From Sacculina carcini (lineage: Eukaryota; Arthropoda; Thecostraca; Sacculinidae), in NCBI GenBank assembly GCA_916048095.2, contig OU696571.1, forward strand, positions 5,750,501 through 5,814,500: a stretch of 64,000 nt of DNA. The letters run 5' to 3'. Below the pieces are notes generated by a model. It was not told the DNA's origin, did no database searches, and worked only from the letters and a program-made list of their open reading frames with translations. Positions within the stretch are counted from its first letter, which is position 1. Each line of letters begins with the position of its first letter. Positions 30,296 through 43,084 of the stretch are shown here, in pieces. The translations under genes were made by a program, and so were the position numbers.

Positions 30296-31878
30296 ATCAG
30301 TACTGACAGGAAAAAGTATGCGCATTGCGCACACACTACATGAACACTACGGTGTGTCGGTTTTAGAATAAATGCTAGTATAAAATTGCGGTGAATGCAG
30401 TTTTTCACGTTTGTTTAAAAATGCGAATTATATTGTCTTTTTTTCTTAATTACACGTACATTTTTTGCAAGTAAGTCTGTGCGCACAGAGGCATATTACA
30501 CGAGGTATAATACTAAATTGAATACATATTATTTATTACACTTATTTTATTAAATATATTAATAATATATTATTTTCTAGCGTATGATTACCCGAATTTT
30601 ATTAAATAACCGCATTTTCAGCTAATTTGAGCGAAAAAGAATCGCATGAATGTTGATACAACATTTTCTAAATCTGCGTGAAAACTGCATCATTTCCATG
30701 GTGACTTCAATTACAATTCAACAATCAAGCAAACAAAGCAAACAAACAAACAACAATAATTATATAATCAAAGGCATCCAATTAAACGCTACACGATCGA
30801 AATTTTACGACAAAATGGATGTTTCAACTTGACTTACGGGAAAGGTTTTCTCATTGAATCCAATAAAATATATATTTTCGGAATCAGCATGAAAAATGTT
30901 TCACCGCAACTTGGTACAAGTTAAACTTTTGAAAAAGTAAATAATCCATCCATTCTAATGCACATACACATGACTAAAGCTGACTAAAGCTGTGATCACG
31001 CACATCGATCACATTTGACGTGCCCACAAGGAATGTGAAAACCCATACAGGTGTGAACCAAGCGAGAAAGATGCCTCCTAAGTTTGTGTTTATCGAACGA
31101 AATGTACGTGATAATACCGGATGGAAGTCAGCCAGTGAGGACATTGATGTATCTGGTCATATTTGTGCGGAAACCTTGTTTTCACTCAGAGTCTGTTATG
31201 AATGAAATCAGCAGGCTGACTTGGCTGTACGCGGCTAAGGAAAATAGTTTGTCAGTCAAACTGCCAGCGCCAACATCTCAACTAGTGTTTGAGCTGTTGA
31301 GTTGAATCTAGTGAGGTTCACCGTGTACACTTGAGTGGTGAGTAAAATTTGTCTGCCTTATTTTTATACATTAGCGTGCATAAATGTTTAGTATTAGAAA
31401 TTGTTTGCACTCATTAAAATGGCATGTTTATCAATTTCAATCTTTTTTTCTTCAATTTATTCTTGTAGTGTTCCAACATTAGTAGCGTAGCAGAGGGGCC
31501 TGAGTGACCTTGCTATTAATACGAAAATGTACACAATATTCATCATTGAATCTCATAATGATCACTCAATGAGGTCGTTAAGGGGAAAATCACTGTTTTG
31601 TCTAACTCGGCGTATATTTTATCGATTAAGCATTTAGTCATACTAATAACCAACATACTTCTTCCCAAATGTAACTTTATTTTAACCCGAGAACGCCCAT
31701 TATATCGCTAATAGGGAAATGTGAAATAGCCAATATGCCCCTGTCAAATATAGAACTATTCAAGTTCATATTTTTCGTATTTTCCATTTCCATATTACCT
31801 CGTTCATAGCATTTCAAACAGTACGTTAGAAGTTATTTACTATGTACCCTTGTAAATTTGCTCTAGGTGATAGACAGT

Positions 31879-33690
31879 ATGGCCAGCAAAAGAGGTCGGG
31901 CAGCTCCAGTGTGGGCCTACATGGAGCGTACGTCTCATGAGGTCGTCACGTGTCTCATTTGCAAAGACACATTCAAATACAGCGGCAGTACATGAAATTT
32001 GATTAAGCATCTGCGAACAAAACATCCAAGCGAATATGAGGAAATGAAACAGGATTCAGAGAGAGAAACTGCCTCGAAAGCATCAAAATCATCGACTTCC
32101 GTCCAACTCAAGCTCACCGAAGTCTTCAGCAGGACTGAATCTTACAAGAACGATTCAAATAGAAAAAAACATCTTGACAATCTGGTTTTGGAAATGATTT
32201 TTAAGGATCTGCAGCCACTGTCAGTTGTTGAAGACCAGGGGCTCAAGAAACTGGTAGAAGCCCTCGATCCCCGATATAGCTTGCCAAGTCGCAGGGAAAT
32301 CAGCAGGACTATTTTGCCATCTGTGTACAACAGAGAAGTTGAAAGAATTCGTGATGAGCTGAGCAGAGCCAAAAACATCTCTCTGTCAACGGATATATGG
32401 ACCTCCAGACAAACGAGAGCATATATTACTGTCAGAGCTCACATATGCCCAGAATGGAATGTGAAGTCAATTGTGCTGCGCACTGTTCACATGGCTGAAT
32501 CACACACAGCACAAAATATTGAAAATATAATAAAAAATGTTTGCGACGAGTGGAGTATATTTGGTAAGGTTCGGTCAGTTGTAACTGACAATGCTGCCAA
32601 CAAGACTGCAGCTATACGACTACTCGGTGTTGAACATCTGCCGTGCCTCGCTCATACCTTGAATCTTGCGGTTCAAGACGCGATCAGTAGCACTGGGGCA
32701 GTTCAGGGGCTCAAAGACAAGATAAAAGCAATTTTAAGATTCTTCCATCACAGTTTTAAAGCCTCCGATAGGTTGACCCAAGTGCAAGATCAACACAACC
32801 AGCGCTCCAAAAAATTGATACAGGATGTGGACACCAGATGGAACTCTACGTACTACATGATGGAGAGATACCTTGAACAGCATGAACACGTAACTTACAC
32901 CTTGCGCTGTCTGGGTAAAAATGACATGTGTCTGTCAAAAGATGATATTGCGCTCTTGAAGAACACAATCACCACACTGGAGCCTTTTGAAGAGGCATCA
33001 AGAGAAATGTCGGCTGAAAAGGTGACGTCAATTTCAAAGGTGATCCCAATGGTGAATAGCATCAAAGAGTGTGTCAATTCCACTTTCAAGTCGAGTGAAG
33101 GTCTGTTGAATGCTCAACATTCACTTGGCAGAGAGCTCATTGCTCAGACGAACCGAAGGTTCTCTGGGATATGTGAATATTTCATCATAAAAGCCGCTAC
33201 ACTTCTGGATCCAAGATTATAAAAACTAACGTTCCATGATGAGACAAAAATTCAAGAGGTAGAACAACGTCTGACACGTGAGATGCGCCCAGACGATGTT
33301 CTGGAAAGTGCTGGAAGTAGTACATGTCAGGCCGCCACCACCACCAGGACGCAGCATGACAAAAAATCGCCTTGGAGTCGTTTTGACGCCTATGTGGATC
33401 AATTAGTGCAGAGTACTTCATAGCCGACGACAGGCCCTATACTAGAGATGGAAAGGTACCTAGCGGAACCCCACGTCTCCCGATAAGTGAATCCATTAGC
33501 ATGGTGGAGGGACCGAGCGTTGCTGCTGCCTGGACTGCATGAAGTGGCGACAAAATATTTGTGCACACCGGCATCTTCCGTTCCATCTGAACGTTCATTT
33601 TCAAAAGCCGGTGAATTGATATCACACAGACGGAACAGTCTCAAAGAAGAAAACATGAATATGATTCTCTTTTTTAATAAAAATATGTAA
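31879..33690 (+). pseudogene. hAT transposase, ZBED1/DREF-like
   Basis: Starts 'MASKRGRAAPVWAYMERT' with a BED finger ('CLICKDTF' and 'LIKHLRTKHP') split by a TGA at 31993-31995. The RNase H-like core shows 'STDIWTSRQTRAY', 'VVTDNAANKTAA', 'CLAHTLNLAVQDA' and 'DVDTRWNSTYYMM'. A TAA at 33220-33222, further stops near 33420 and 33483, then the dimerisation domain with 'VPSERSFSKAGELIS' to the stop at 33690. Frame changes lie in the 33.2-33.5 kb part. Single exon, unlike the hAT at 45.5 kb. Confidence 0.9.
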
Positions 33691-34018
33691 TATATACGCG
33701 TTGTGTGTATGTGTGAACGTGTGTGTTACGGAATAAGCGAACGTTTCCGGGCAACAGCCGAAATCAAATTATTGTTTGTTTGAGATATTATGTAACAGGT
33801 GATACGCAAACATTGTTTATATTGGAAAGTAAATTGATTATTTAGCACATTTTTGCAACATTAGCCACATTATTGTGTCAGCATTGTATGCATTTTTCTG
33901 TTGTTAAATATAGAATGATGAGTCTTCATTGAATTCAAAAGCTATTCTTCTAATTACAGGGTCGTAGTCAAGAGTTATTTGTTTCACTCACCCAAAAAAC
34001 AAAATGAGGAGCCCCCAC

Positions 34019-34267
34019 TGTGCGAGTGCTAAGCTGTAGTAACCAATTCTGCCAAGATATGGCGCCCGCAGTCCATTCCATGCGTTGGCGTCGCCATGGG
34101 AACGGATGATGAATCAGTGTGCGCACAGCAGTGGCCTTGAGTGCAGTGACGTTATTACGGTTCGAGTGAGAGGTGTGTGTATTGTGTCGCAGGTGTTCAT
34201 GTGTTATCGTGTTAATGTGTTTTTGTATAGTCAAGTGTTATCGTCAATAAAGATCCAGACCAAAACA
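34019..34267 (+). repeat. 5' LTR of the Gypsy
   Basis: Starts TGTGCGAGTGC, ends AAAACA, with AATAAA near the end. The following TGGCGCAGCCG is the likely primer-binding site, and the gag ATG overlaps the last LTR base. Confidence 0.93.
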
Positions 34268-37200
34268 TGGCGCAGCCGTCATCAGCCGAAACCAGTGCGC
34301 AGCCTACATCAGAGCTGAACGAAGCGGTCAATCGATTCGCGTGTAGTGGGAAAATTGTTCCTCCAACAAAACTGGACTTATCTTTCGATTGAAGGGAGTC
34401 ATTCAGCATATGGCGAGAACGCTGGAGCGATTACGTTCTGCTTTCAGGACTCAGAAGCCAAAGTCGTGGAATTCAAATGGCGGTCTTAAGGTCGTGTCTA
34501 AGCGACGAATTTCTGCAATTGTCAAGAGTCTCGACATTCCAGAGGCCGAACGGGACAAAATCGACACAATTCTGCAACACCTGGACATCTACGCCAAAGA
34601 GCAAGTAAATGAGGTGATCGAGAGGAAAAATTTTAACTCTCGAAAACAAAAACGCCGGTGAAACTTTTGATGATTTTCTCATTAGCCTGCGAGAACTGAG
34701 TACCTCATGCAACTTCTGCGACACCTGCAAGGACAGCCTCGTTCGCGATAGAATCGTCATGGGCATACAAGACTCGTGCACGATCAAGAAGCTGTGCAGC
34801 GTCAATAATTTGAAGCTATCTACGGCTGTGGACATCTGTCGCGCAGAAGAAGCTGCCTGTCGTGACACCGAACGTATAGAGACTGACAGAGTCAACCGTG
34901 TACACGGCGACGGAAGAAACCGACCCAGACATCAAAGGTCTGGAACCACCTCAGAGCAACGTGAGTGCAGCCGCTGTGGGAGGCAGCACACGCCTGAAAA
35001 CAAATGTCCGGCACGTGATGAAGAATGCAGACGATGTGGCAAACTTGGACACTTTGCCAAGAAATGTCGCACTGCGATGGGGAAAAACAGTGACAGCAGA
35101 CGGAGAAACAAGTCGCCAGACGACAAACCCGTGTCAACTGCGATAGTGTCGAGCGTCACGCCGCTCAGAGCACCACGTGTGGACGTCGTAGTTGACGGGC
35201 GTATCACTGTTTCGGCTCTTCCAGACACAGGAGCAGACATAACTGTCGCCGGTCTGGACGTGCTCAACAAATTCGAGGACGAGAACAATCTGCTGCCAAG
35301 CACCGATCAGCCAGTGTCAGCCGACGGATTCCGCATAGAGCCAGTTGGAGTCTGCCCGACTACAATCGCCATCGGCGGGACAGAAGTGAGTGTGGACATC
35401 CACGTCCTCAAAGGAGTGACTGGGTTGCTGCTCTCTTGGCACGCTTGCCGGGCTTTGAAACTGATTCCGAGCAATTATCCTTCGCAAATGCAGACGCCGA
35501 TCGTACGAACTGTCGCCGAGCGCAAATCCCAACGGGAATCGCCATCGTCAGTGGAAAACCTATTCGACGAATTTCCAGACGTCTTCAGTGAGCAGATAAA
35601 AAGCCTACCGGGAGAACCATTCGAGATACGCGTCGCAGACGGTAGCAGACCTCATAGCGTGGCAGCTCCGCGCCGCGTGCCTCTGCAACTGCGGGACGCG
35701 CTTCAAGAAGAATTGTCTGCACTTGAAGCACAGGGAATCATCACGCCAGTGACGGACCCAACGGAATGGTGTTCTCCTATCGTGGTCACGCCGAAGAAAG
35801 GAGGTGGAATTCGTCTTTGTGTAGACCTCACGAAGCTAAACCGATGCGTCAAGAGAGAGCTGTTCCAATCGAACACACCGGCCGAGTGCGTGGCATCAAT
35901 CGTCGCCGATGAAGCTAAACTTTTTGCCGTATTCGACGCAGCCAAAGGGTATCACCAGTGTCCGCTGAGCGAGAAAAGCCAGCCATTAACGACGTTCATC
36001 ACCCCATTCGGGCGATAGATGTTTTGCCGTATCATTTATGGGATTTCGTCAATATCGGACCACTACAACCGTCGCATGGACGAGTCACTGAGAGGTATCA
36101 AAGGGACGTGTCGACTCGTGGACGACGACATGGCGTATGGTCGCTCAAGAGAAGAGCTGCAGAGTCGCGTGACAAAGTTCCTGACGAGATGTCGCGACAA
36201 GAACAACACCCTGTACCGACATAAAGTGCTGTACATGCTAAGCCGGTGAAAATTCGCTGGTTTTGAGGTCAGTGAAGGCGGATATTCCGTTGACCCAGCG
36301 CTGCACGACGCTATTTAAAACTTTCCAGTTCCTGTTGGCTTGACGAGTCTCCGATCGTTCTTCGGTTTGTGTAACCAAATTGGGTCTTTTTCGGTGGAGT
36401 TATCGAAGTGGCTCGCGCCTATGCGTGGACTGCTAAGCACCAAAAACGAGTTCGTATGGCAAACTTGCCACACTGAAGCATTCAAAAGGGCACGGAAGTC
36501 GTTGTCATCACCAGCGGTTCTCAAGTATTTTGACGCCAAAGCGCCAACTTACCTACACACGGATGCCAGCCGATTGAATAGGTTGGAGTTCGTCCTACAA
36601 CAAAAACAACAAACTGGCGACATGGGCATGATACAGTGCGGATCGCGGTTTCTAACTGACACCGAAAGCAGATACGCCGCTATCGAGTTGGAGCTGCTTG
36701 CCATCGTGTGGGCATCCAAGAAGTGCCGCCTGTTCATCGCGGGTCTCCAACACTTCACAGTGGTCACCGATCATCGACCACTTGTACCAATTCTAAACGC
36801 GAAATCGATTGACGACTTGGCAAATCCGCGTTTGCAACGCTTGCGACTGAAGCTGGAAGAGCTCGGTCCTTTCACCGCTCAATGGGTTCCGGGCAAAGAG
36901 CACACCGCAGCTGACGCACTGTCACGTTTCCCGACATCATCTCTACAAGAATCTGAAGACACCGAGTAAGAGACGACCATCGTGGCATGTGTAGCCGCTG
37001 AACCCAACATATCAGACACCAACTTGCAGCAGGTTCGGAGTGCAAGTGCTTCCGACCCAGAGATGCAGATACTTCGAAAAGTCATCTTGGATGATCATAT
37101 GGACCCCATGATCCATCCATATTGGTCTGTGCGTGAACGCCTATCAGTGGAGGATGATCTTGTCTTCTACGGTCGACGACGTGTGATTCCGAAGGCGTTA

Positions 37201-38327
37201 AGACGGGGAATCCTGAACGAGCTACACGCAAGTCATACGGGTAAAGAGAAGACGAAACAGAGAGCTCGCCAGGTTGTGTATTGGCCAGGAGTGAACAATG
37301 ACATCGACAACATGACGAAGCAATGCACGACATGCCAAAAGTACTTACCATCGCAAGCCGCCGAGACTATCAGACATCACAAACAAGCCTCTCGACCTTT
37401 TGAGTTCGTTTCCATCGACTTCTGCGAGTATGGAGGGCACAAATTTGTTGTGTTGGTCGACCACCTCTCTGGATGGCAGTTTGTTAATGACCTGGTTCAT
37501 CTTCAGTGACGGGGAAGCTTCTCGACACATTACGGACCGTGTTCTGCATGGTGGGTGTGCCGGTAACCATATACTCCGATGGAGGCCCCCAGTTCACGTC
37601 AGGAGAGTTCGTCCGATTCGCTGAACGTTGGAAGTTCGAACACGTGCGTTCCTCACCACACTATCCACAATCCAATGGGAGGGGGGATGCAGCGATCAAG
37701 ACGGCGAAAGCACTCATCAAAAAGTGCTGGAAGGCGGAAAGAGGAGGATTTGATCCTGATGAATGGTCAAAAGGAATTCTCCAACAAAGAACCACTCCAG
37801 GACCGGACGGAAGATCTCCAGCCGAGATACTCTATGGAAGACCAGTGCGGGACATGATTCCTGCACATAGACGCCAGTTCTCTGCGGAATGGCAGAAATC
37901 GAGCGAGGAAACTGAGCATACAAGGCGCGAACAACAGACAAACTTGGACGAGAGGTACGACAGACGTGCCAAAGACCTGCCAGACCTGAGCCCGGGAAAT
38001 CACGTGGCGGTGCAGTGTCATATCACAAAGGAATGGAGCAGGTACGGTGTGGTCGTCGAAAGCCTGGCTCACAGGCGCTACCTCATCAAGTTGTCGAGCG
38101 GACGTGTGGTCTCTCGAAACCGACGACACATTCGTCGCCGGTACGGTCATGTGATGAGACGAGATCCGGAGCATCCGACGCTCCATTCGACCGACGAGGC
38201 GCCGAGTCCAGAGCCGTGTTCAACGCATCCAGAACTGCGGAGGTCTACCAGAGAACGGATACGTCCTCAAAGACTCATCGAAGTGATGAGGACGTCTAGG
38301 GGGGCGTGTGCGAGTGCTAAGCTGTAG
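34267..38327 (+). pseudogene. Gypsy gag-pol polyprotein, broken
   Basis: One polyprotein: gag from the ATG at 34267 ('MAQPSSAETSAQ'), zinc knuckles ('CSRCGRQH' and 'CRRCGKLGHFAKKC'), protease 'ALPDTGADITVAG', RT ('WCSPIVVTPKKGGGIR', 'FDAAKGYHQCPL'; the YXDD box reads LVDD), RNase H ('LHTDASRL', 'VTDHRPLVPIL'), H2C2 ('CTTCQKYLPS'), integrase with Asp in 'FVSIDFCEY', Asp in 'YSDGGPQFTSGEF' and the region around 'YPQSNGRGDAAIKT', where the expected catalytic Glu is replaced by Asp or shifted. Damage: TGA 34390-34392, compensating shifts near 34480 and 34645, TAG 36016-36018, TGA 36247-36249, TAA 36967-36969 and a break near 37509. Confidence 0.92.
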
Positions 38328-38555
38328 TAGCCAATCCTGCCAAGAGATGGCGCCCGCAGTCCATTCCATGCGTTGGCGTCGCCATGGGAACGGATGATGA
38401 ATCAGTGTGCGCACAGCAGTGGTCTTGAGTGCAGTGACGTTATTACGGTTCGAGTGAGGGGTGTGTGTATTGTGTCGCAGGTGTTCATGTGTTATCGTGT
38501 TAATGTGTTTTTGTATAGTCAAGTGTTCTCGTCAATAAAGATCCAGACCAAAACA
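38307..38555 (+). repeat. 3' LTR of the Gypsy
   Basis: Preceded by the purine tract AGGGGGGCG. Six base changes against the 5' LTR; same length. Confidence 0.94.
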
Positions 38556-38871
38556 CCCACAAAACTGAAATTTATGAGATTTTGAATTTAATTTTGTGAG
38601 AATACCCACTATTATGAAACTGATAGAACTTTGACTTACATTAAAATTTTGAATTTATATAAACATTTGTTATTTTCAGAGACATACGTTCATCTATGCC
38701 AACTCTATTTTGTGTCTTCTCCCTTTGGGTGCTCTCTAAACATTGAGTGGACTCCCTACCTATGCGCACAGAAAATATGTTTTCATCCAAGCGGAACCGG
38801 TTCCAACGGTTCCACTGCCCTACGGATCCGGAACCGTGAGTATCAATTTTTACGGTTCCTGCCCAGCCCTA

Positions 38872-39640
38872 GTGTATACACGGGATCAGCACAGGTGGAT
38901 GTATAATCGATCACCCGCCGCAGCAATACGTTGTCTTACCTCAGGTGACACGCCGAGAACTGTGTCAGTGCGGCCGTGTTTCGTTTTAGCCGCCAAAAAC
39001 AACTTCAAATCCGAATTAGAAACATCGCGCAAAAGGCTGTTGTTCTCACACAGGGACGTCAGCAGCTCGTCGGAGTTTGAGGATGGAATGTTGACTATTG
39101 TGATTTTGGACAGCAGAGAACCACTGCCACCGTTTACAGGTTCAGCTACCACCACAGAGTCGATTCTGTCTTGTATAGACATTTTTGAGCCGCCACCGCT
39201 TCTTTGCCTGCGCAGTGTACCACAAAGCTCCCATACGTTTTCCGGGCATGGGTAACAGGCACAGCACGAAGCGCCTCCTGTACGATGCCAGCATTCACCG
39301 GTTATTTGTCTTTGCTCTTAATCACAACAGCAAAAGACCGGGGTAGCGGCTTGTGTCCCTGGTTGTCCGACACAGCAATATTTTTAGAAGTGCTCGGTCT
39401 GCTGTCCAGGTCTGACACATGTAGGTCGCGAAATGAGTTGAGGCGAAATGAGTTGACACTGCACGATGTCTGACACCGCTTCTGCCGTCAGTGGTGGGGC
39501 GCGATTTGGAAGCCCCAAGGCCAATCACTTCTTGGCACGTCTGGCATACCCAAAACACACGGTAGTTGCGGATGGCATTATACGCGGGTGTAGAGGCAGG
39601 CGCAGGAGACATGGAAAGAAGAGCGGCAACACACGCAGAC
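38872..39640 (-). pseudogene. LINE ORF1, N-terminal and middle part
   Basis: 'VLGVSPEVRQRIAAAGDRLY' (38886-39182 region) leads directly into the knuckles at 29.9 kb once the hAT is removed. A frame change near 39185 separates it from 'VNAGIVQEALRAVPVTHA'. Further upstream 'FWVCQTCQEVI' may be the N-terminal cysteine pair. Confidence 0.7.
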
Positions 39641-39989
39641 AATGTAGGAGGCAGAGCACAATAGTTCACCAAAGCTGCATGCCCGAGCTGAGGCACAGCG
39701 AGGAGCACAGGGCGACGAGGACATAGCGCACATAGCGAACCATTAGTTACACACGCGCACACAAACACAAGGGCTAACAACCCAAGGGAACAGAGATAGC
39801 CAGATAAACACGGATAACGCAAAAACACAACCGCACACGGTGGCCTCAAAAACAGGACTGAGTACAGTCGTGTTTCTAAAACACAGTCGAAACCGCTTAA
39901 TATTGTAGCATAACTCATATAGCACTTCATTACTCACAACTATGTCCAAAAATACACGCACACCACACACGTACATACCGTTTCATTCA

Positions 39990-40034
39990 TCTGGAATTCA
40001 TTCATTCATTCATTCATTCATTCATTCATTCATT
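39990..40034. repeat. (ATTC)n microsatellite
   Basis: About 11 units, at the end of a LINE-like tail that follows on the plus strand. Confidence 0.9.
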
Positions 40035-40035
40035 C

Positions 40036-40130
40036 TTTTGGGCGCTTCCGGTACATGGGGCCACCTTAGGGTGGTAATAGTGCTTGCACTCTTCCCATGC
40101 TACTGGATTTGCCTGTAATTAATAATAATA
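40036..40130 (-). repeat. LINE-like 3' tail, copy 1
   Basis: Shares about 95 bp with 56480-56575 ('GTGGTAATAGTGCTTGCACT', 'CTGGATTTGCCT'). The (GAATG)-type microsatellite beside it on the minus strand suits a CR1/L2-type 3' end. Confidence 0.6.
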
Positions 40131-40157
40131 ATAATAATCTGCAAATTTAGCACACCG

Positions 40158-41530
40158 TGTGATTCACGCATACACACAGACACACAAACACATACGTGTA
40201 TGCAAGATAATGTCACACATTGGAGCCTAGAAATATAGCTATTTATGAACACGGATTATTCACCGCTGATTTTACTCTTCATATATAAGCCGCTGTTTCG
40301 ATTGAATAAATGACTTGACCAATCGTGTTTATCGTCATAAGAGTCAATATTGGTGACCCCTACGTGATCCACGCGGTACATATATCGATCTCTCATTACT
40401 GGTAAGTCGAACGACATCTCACAATGACCAATACAGCAGAAACACAGCATACCTGTTAGACTTCCACCAGTATTCTACGCAGACGATATTGATATTTGGC
40501 TCATCCAGCTAGACCTGTTCTTCACAAGAACGTCAGTCACCAGACAACGCGACAAATTCCAGGTCGCCGCGTCACAAATTCCAGCACATATCCTGCGAGA
40601 CTATGCCGACCTGCTGCAGTCTTCAGCTGAGAACATTTACGAGCTTTTCACACAAGCGCTCAAGTCCCGTTCCGGCCAATCCGCCGCCCAACAGCTAAAC
40701 AGCATCTTGGCGCAACAACAAATGGGAGACTGACGACCATCACAATTTCTGCGACACCTCCAAGATATCGCCTGTAACCACGGTGGAGTAAAGGACAGCA
40801 AACGCAGAAATTGTCCGTCACATATTCATGAACGCAATGCCATCATCAGTCCTGCCTATTCTTCAGTCGTTTCCGCCGATAACGCCGCTCGAACCACTCG
40901 CGGAAGCCTGTGATCGAATTATGAGTCTCACTGCGCATACATCTCCGTCAGCAGCAGTCAACGCGGTGTCAACCGATGACCGTAAGTACCGCGAACTTGA
41001 GCGCAAAATCGACGAGATGTCTCAACAAGTTCGCACGTTTCGATTTCCGACCCATCATCTAAATATAATTTTTTGATCGACACTGGCACGCAATTCAGCG
41101 TACTACCGGCCACAACGAACGACCGCAAGAATGGTCCAGCTGGCTACAAATTGCTCGCTGCAAACGCCACACACATCGAAACTTACGGCCAACGCACATT
41201 AACGACCTGCAAACAACTAATTTCGTCATGTTACGAAACGACGGCTACAAAGCACCGTTATCATTCCTTTACGACGGCCCATTCAAGGTGATTGCCAGAA
41301 ACGAAAAAACCTTCAAAATACTCCGCAACTGTCGGCAAAAGACTGTCAGTATAGATCGATTGAAACCGGCATTCGTGGAGAATGATAGTCTTGCCGCGCC
41401 GACAGCTGGACATCACCAAGCGCACTTCACTGCGCAACCAAGACCAACTCTCCCATCATCAACAGCACCACCATCATCCACATCAACGGATACGCCAGCA
41501 CAGCACACCGTGTGATTCACGCATACACAG
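40158..41530 (+). mobile_element. Internally deleted Gypsy derivative
   Basis: A direct repeat of 28 bp including TGTGATTCACGCATACACA lies at 40149 and 41502; I read it as the LTR starts. After the left copy, 'TTGGTGACCCC' (about 40352) looks like a primer-binding site. The body goes from gag straight to protease and then to the integrase tail. The right LTR appears truncated. Confidence 0.65.
40440..41513 (+). pseudogene. Deleted gag-protease-integrase tail of the Gypsy derivative
   Basis: Gag: 'LIQLDLFFTRTSV' and, after a stop near 40731, 'PSQFLRHLQDIAC' and 'FMNAMPSSVLPILQSFPP'. Protease: 'FLIDTGTQFSVLPAT'. Then, with RT, RNase H and most of integrase missing, the C-terminal 'LYDGPFKVIARNEKTFKIL' and 'VSIDRLKPAF', ending at the TGA at 41511-41513 inside the LTR start. 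Confidence 0.75.
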
Positions 41531-41624
41531 TATCTAGAGAGTTATCTCCCCATAGCAAGACATCTCGGGCAAACGCTTCCCTTGAGAAACACCCAAAGTC
41601 AAAGTAGCAAGGTGTGTGTGTACT

Positions 41625-42405
41625 CACATAGTTGTACTCACATAGTTGTTCTACAGGATATGAGCTGAGCTCGTGCTGTCCCGTCTCTTTTCCATAATTT
41701 ATCTAACATATTTTTGAAGGAAATTAAATTTCTAGCTTAAACTATTTTGCTGTCTAATTGGTTCCACCGATCTACGCTCCTAAACGGGAAACTATACTTT
41801 TTTACATCTTTTCGACAACGTGTTTTCCTCAGTTTTTTTTAGTGTCCTCTACGCACATTTCCTTGAAAAACTAATCCGATGTCGTCTGTGTTGACCGTGT
41901 CATTTATGCATCTATATATGTTTATTAAATCACCTCTTTCTCTCCTCTCATCAAGCCTGGGTAATTCAATTTTCCTCAATCTGTCCTCGTAAGACATGTT
42001 TTTCAAGTTTGGTACCAATTTTGTGGCTAGTCTTTGAATCTTTTCTATTTTCTTTATATGTCTCACTTCGTGTGGAGACCAAACTACAGCTGCGTATTCG
42101 ATCTTTGGCCTAATTAGAGCTATCATGATTTTTCTGAACATATTCTCATCCATGTAGTTGAATACTCCTCTCGTTTTTGAAATAAGTGCATACGACTTGG
42201 CGAAAAGGTCATCAATGTGTGCCTGCGGTGACAGATCATTCTGGATAATCACACCAAGATCTCGTTCCTTGTCCACCTCTCGCAGCGTGACGCATCCCAG
42301 TGCATAGTCCACAGATGGTCTCTTCCCGCTTTTGCCAAATTTCATGACATGACACTTTGTTTCGTTGAGGCTCATTAACCATTTTTGACACCATTCGTGA
42401 ATCAT
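41625..42405 (-). pseudogene. CR1-like LINE, reverse transcriptase C-terminus and 3' tail
   Basis: 'WLMSLNETKCHVMKFG', 'EKDLGVIIQNDLSPQAHI', 'IRPKIEYAAVVWSPH' and 'IEKIQRLATKLVP' are the late RT and thumb blocks of CR1-type LINEs. The open part runs 42405-41839; the frame continues in pieces to a 3' tail with 'ACTCACATAGTTGT' (plus strand 41631-41655). Confidence 0.85.
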
Positions 42406-42800
42406 TCGTGTGTGTGTGTGTGTGTGTGTGTATAACCGATTGCAGACTGGAGTGTATATAGTACTCCCCTTTGCTCTCTCTCTTTCTCACTCACTCTGCC
42501 GTTCAATTTCGGGCATTAATTTGCCTGTCATGTCGATTTACCATTGCAAATTTCACGCGTAATGATTCCCGGAGGACATTTGGGTCGATGTGTTAGCGCG
42601 AAATTCGGCAACACAATACACCACTGAATTATAGGCTGTCACGACTCCTCAATAGATATTACTCTGTGCCTTGCTTTTGCTTCTCGACGATGTCCCAAAG
42701 AAGATTTGACGGCCACCAAATGGCCGTTAAGAAATGATGCAGTGTATTTTCCACACCGACAAGAAACCTCGGCCATTCGGCAAATCTCGGCAATAAAACA

Positions 42801-42802
<2 letters not shown>

Positions 42803-42870
<68 letters not shown>

Positions 42871-42932
42871 ATGTATATATATATATATATGCTATATCAT
42901 ATATATGTATATATATATATATATATGCTCCA
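42803..42932. repeat. (TA)n microsatellite with interruptions
   Basis: Long AT alternation with several TG/CA interruptions. The DNA from 42933 to 43080 shows no gene. Confidence 0.9.
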
Positions 42933-43084
42933 ATGCGCCATGTATGAGAATATACTAGGTGGAGAATATAGTAAATGAAAGGTCAAATATCAAGATAGTG
43001 GCGTAAGTAATGTCTAACCATGTATTCAAAACAAGATGATAAATCATAACTAATATCGATACATCTTGTGTATACACATAAACA

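Larger units (their letters stand above)
34019..38555 (+). mobile_element. Complete Gypsy LTR retrotransposon (4.5 kb)
   Basis: LTRs of 249 bp at both ends, target duplication CCCAC (34014-34018 and 38556-38560), one gag-pol region between. I count six differences between the LTRs (about 2.4%), so the insertion is relatively recent, yet the coding region already has several stops. Inserted downstream of the hAT transposase. Confidence 0.96.
29984..38871 (+). mobile_element. ZBED-type hAT element interrupted by a Gypsy
   Basis: Identical inverted ends 'TAGGGCTGGGCAGGAACCG'. Flanked by ATGTATAC (29976-29983) and GTGTATAC (38872-38879), an 8-bp duplication with one mismatch. About 4.3 kb once the Gypsy at 34019-38555 is removed. 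Inserted in a minus-strand LINE ORF1. About 1.6 kb of AT-rich non-coding DNA precedes the transposase (30300-31878). Confidence 0.92.

Noticed and set aside
30034-30408. Long open frames of repeated Gly-Ser-Glu and Asp-Pro-Cys type in several frames
   Set aside because: They are translations of the hAT subterminal tandem repeat and have no coding signal beyond periodicity.
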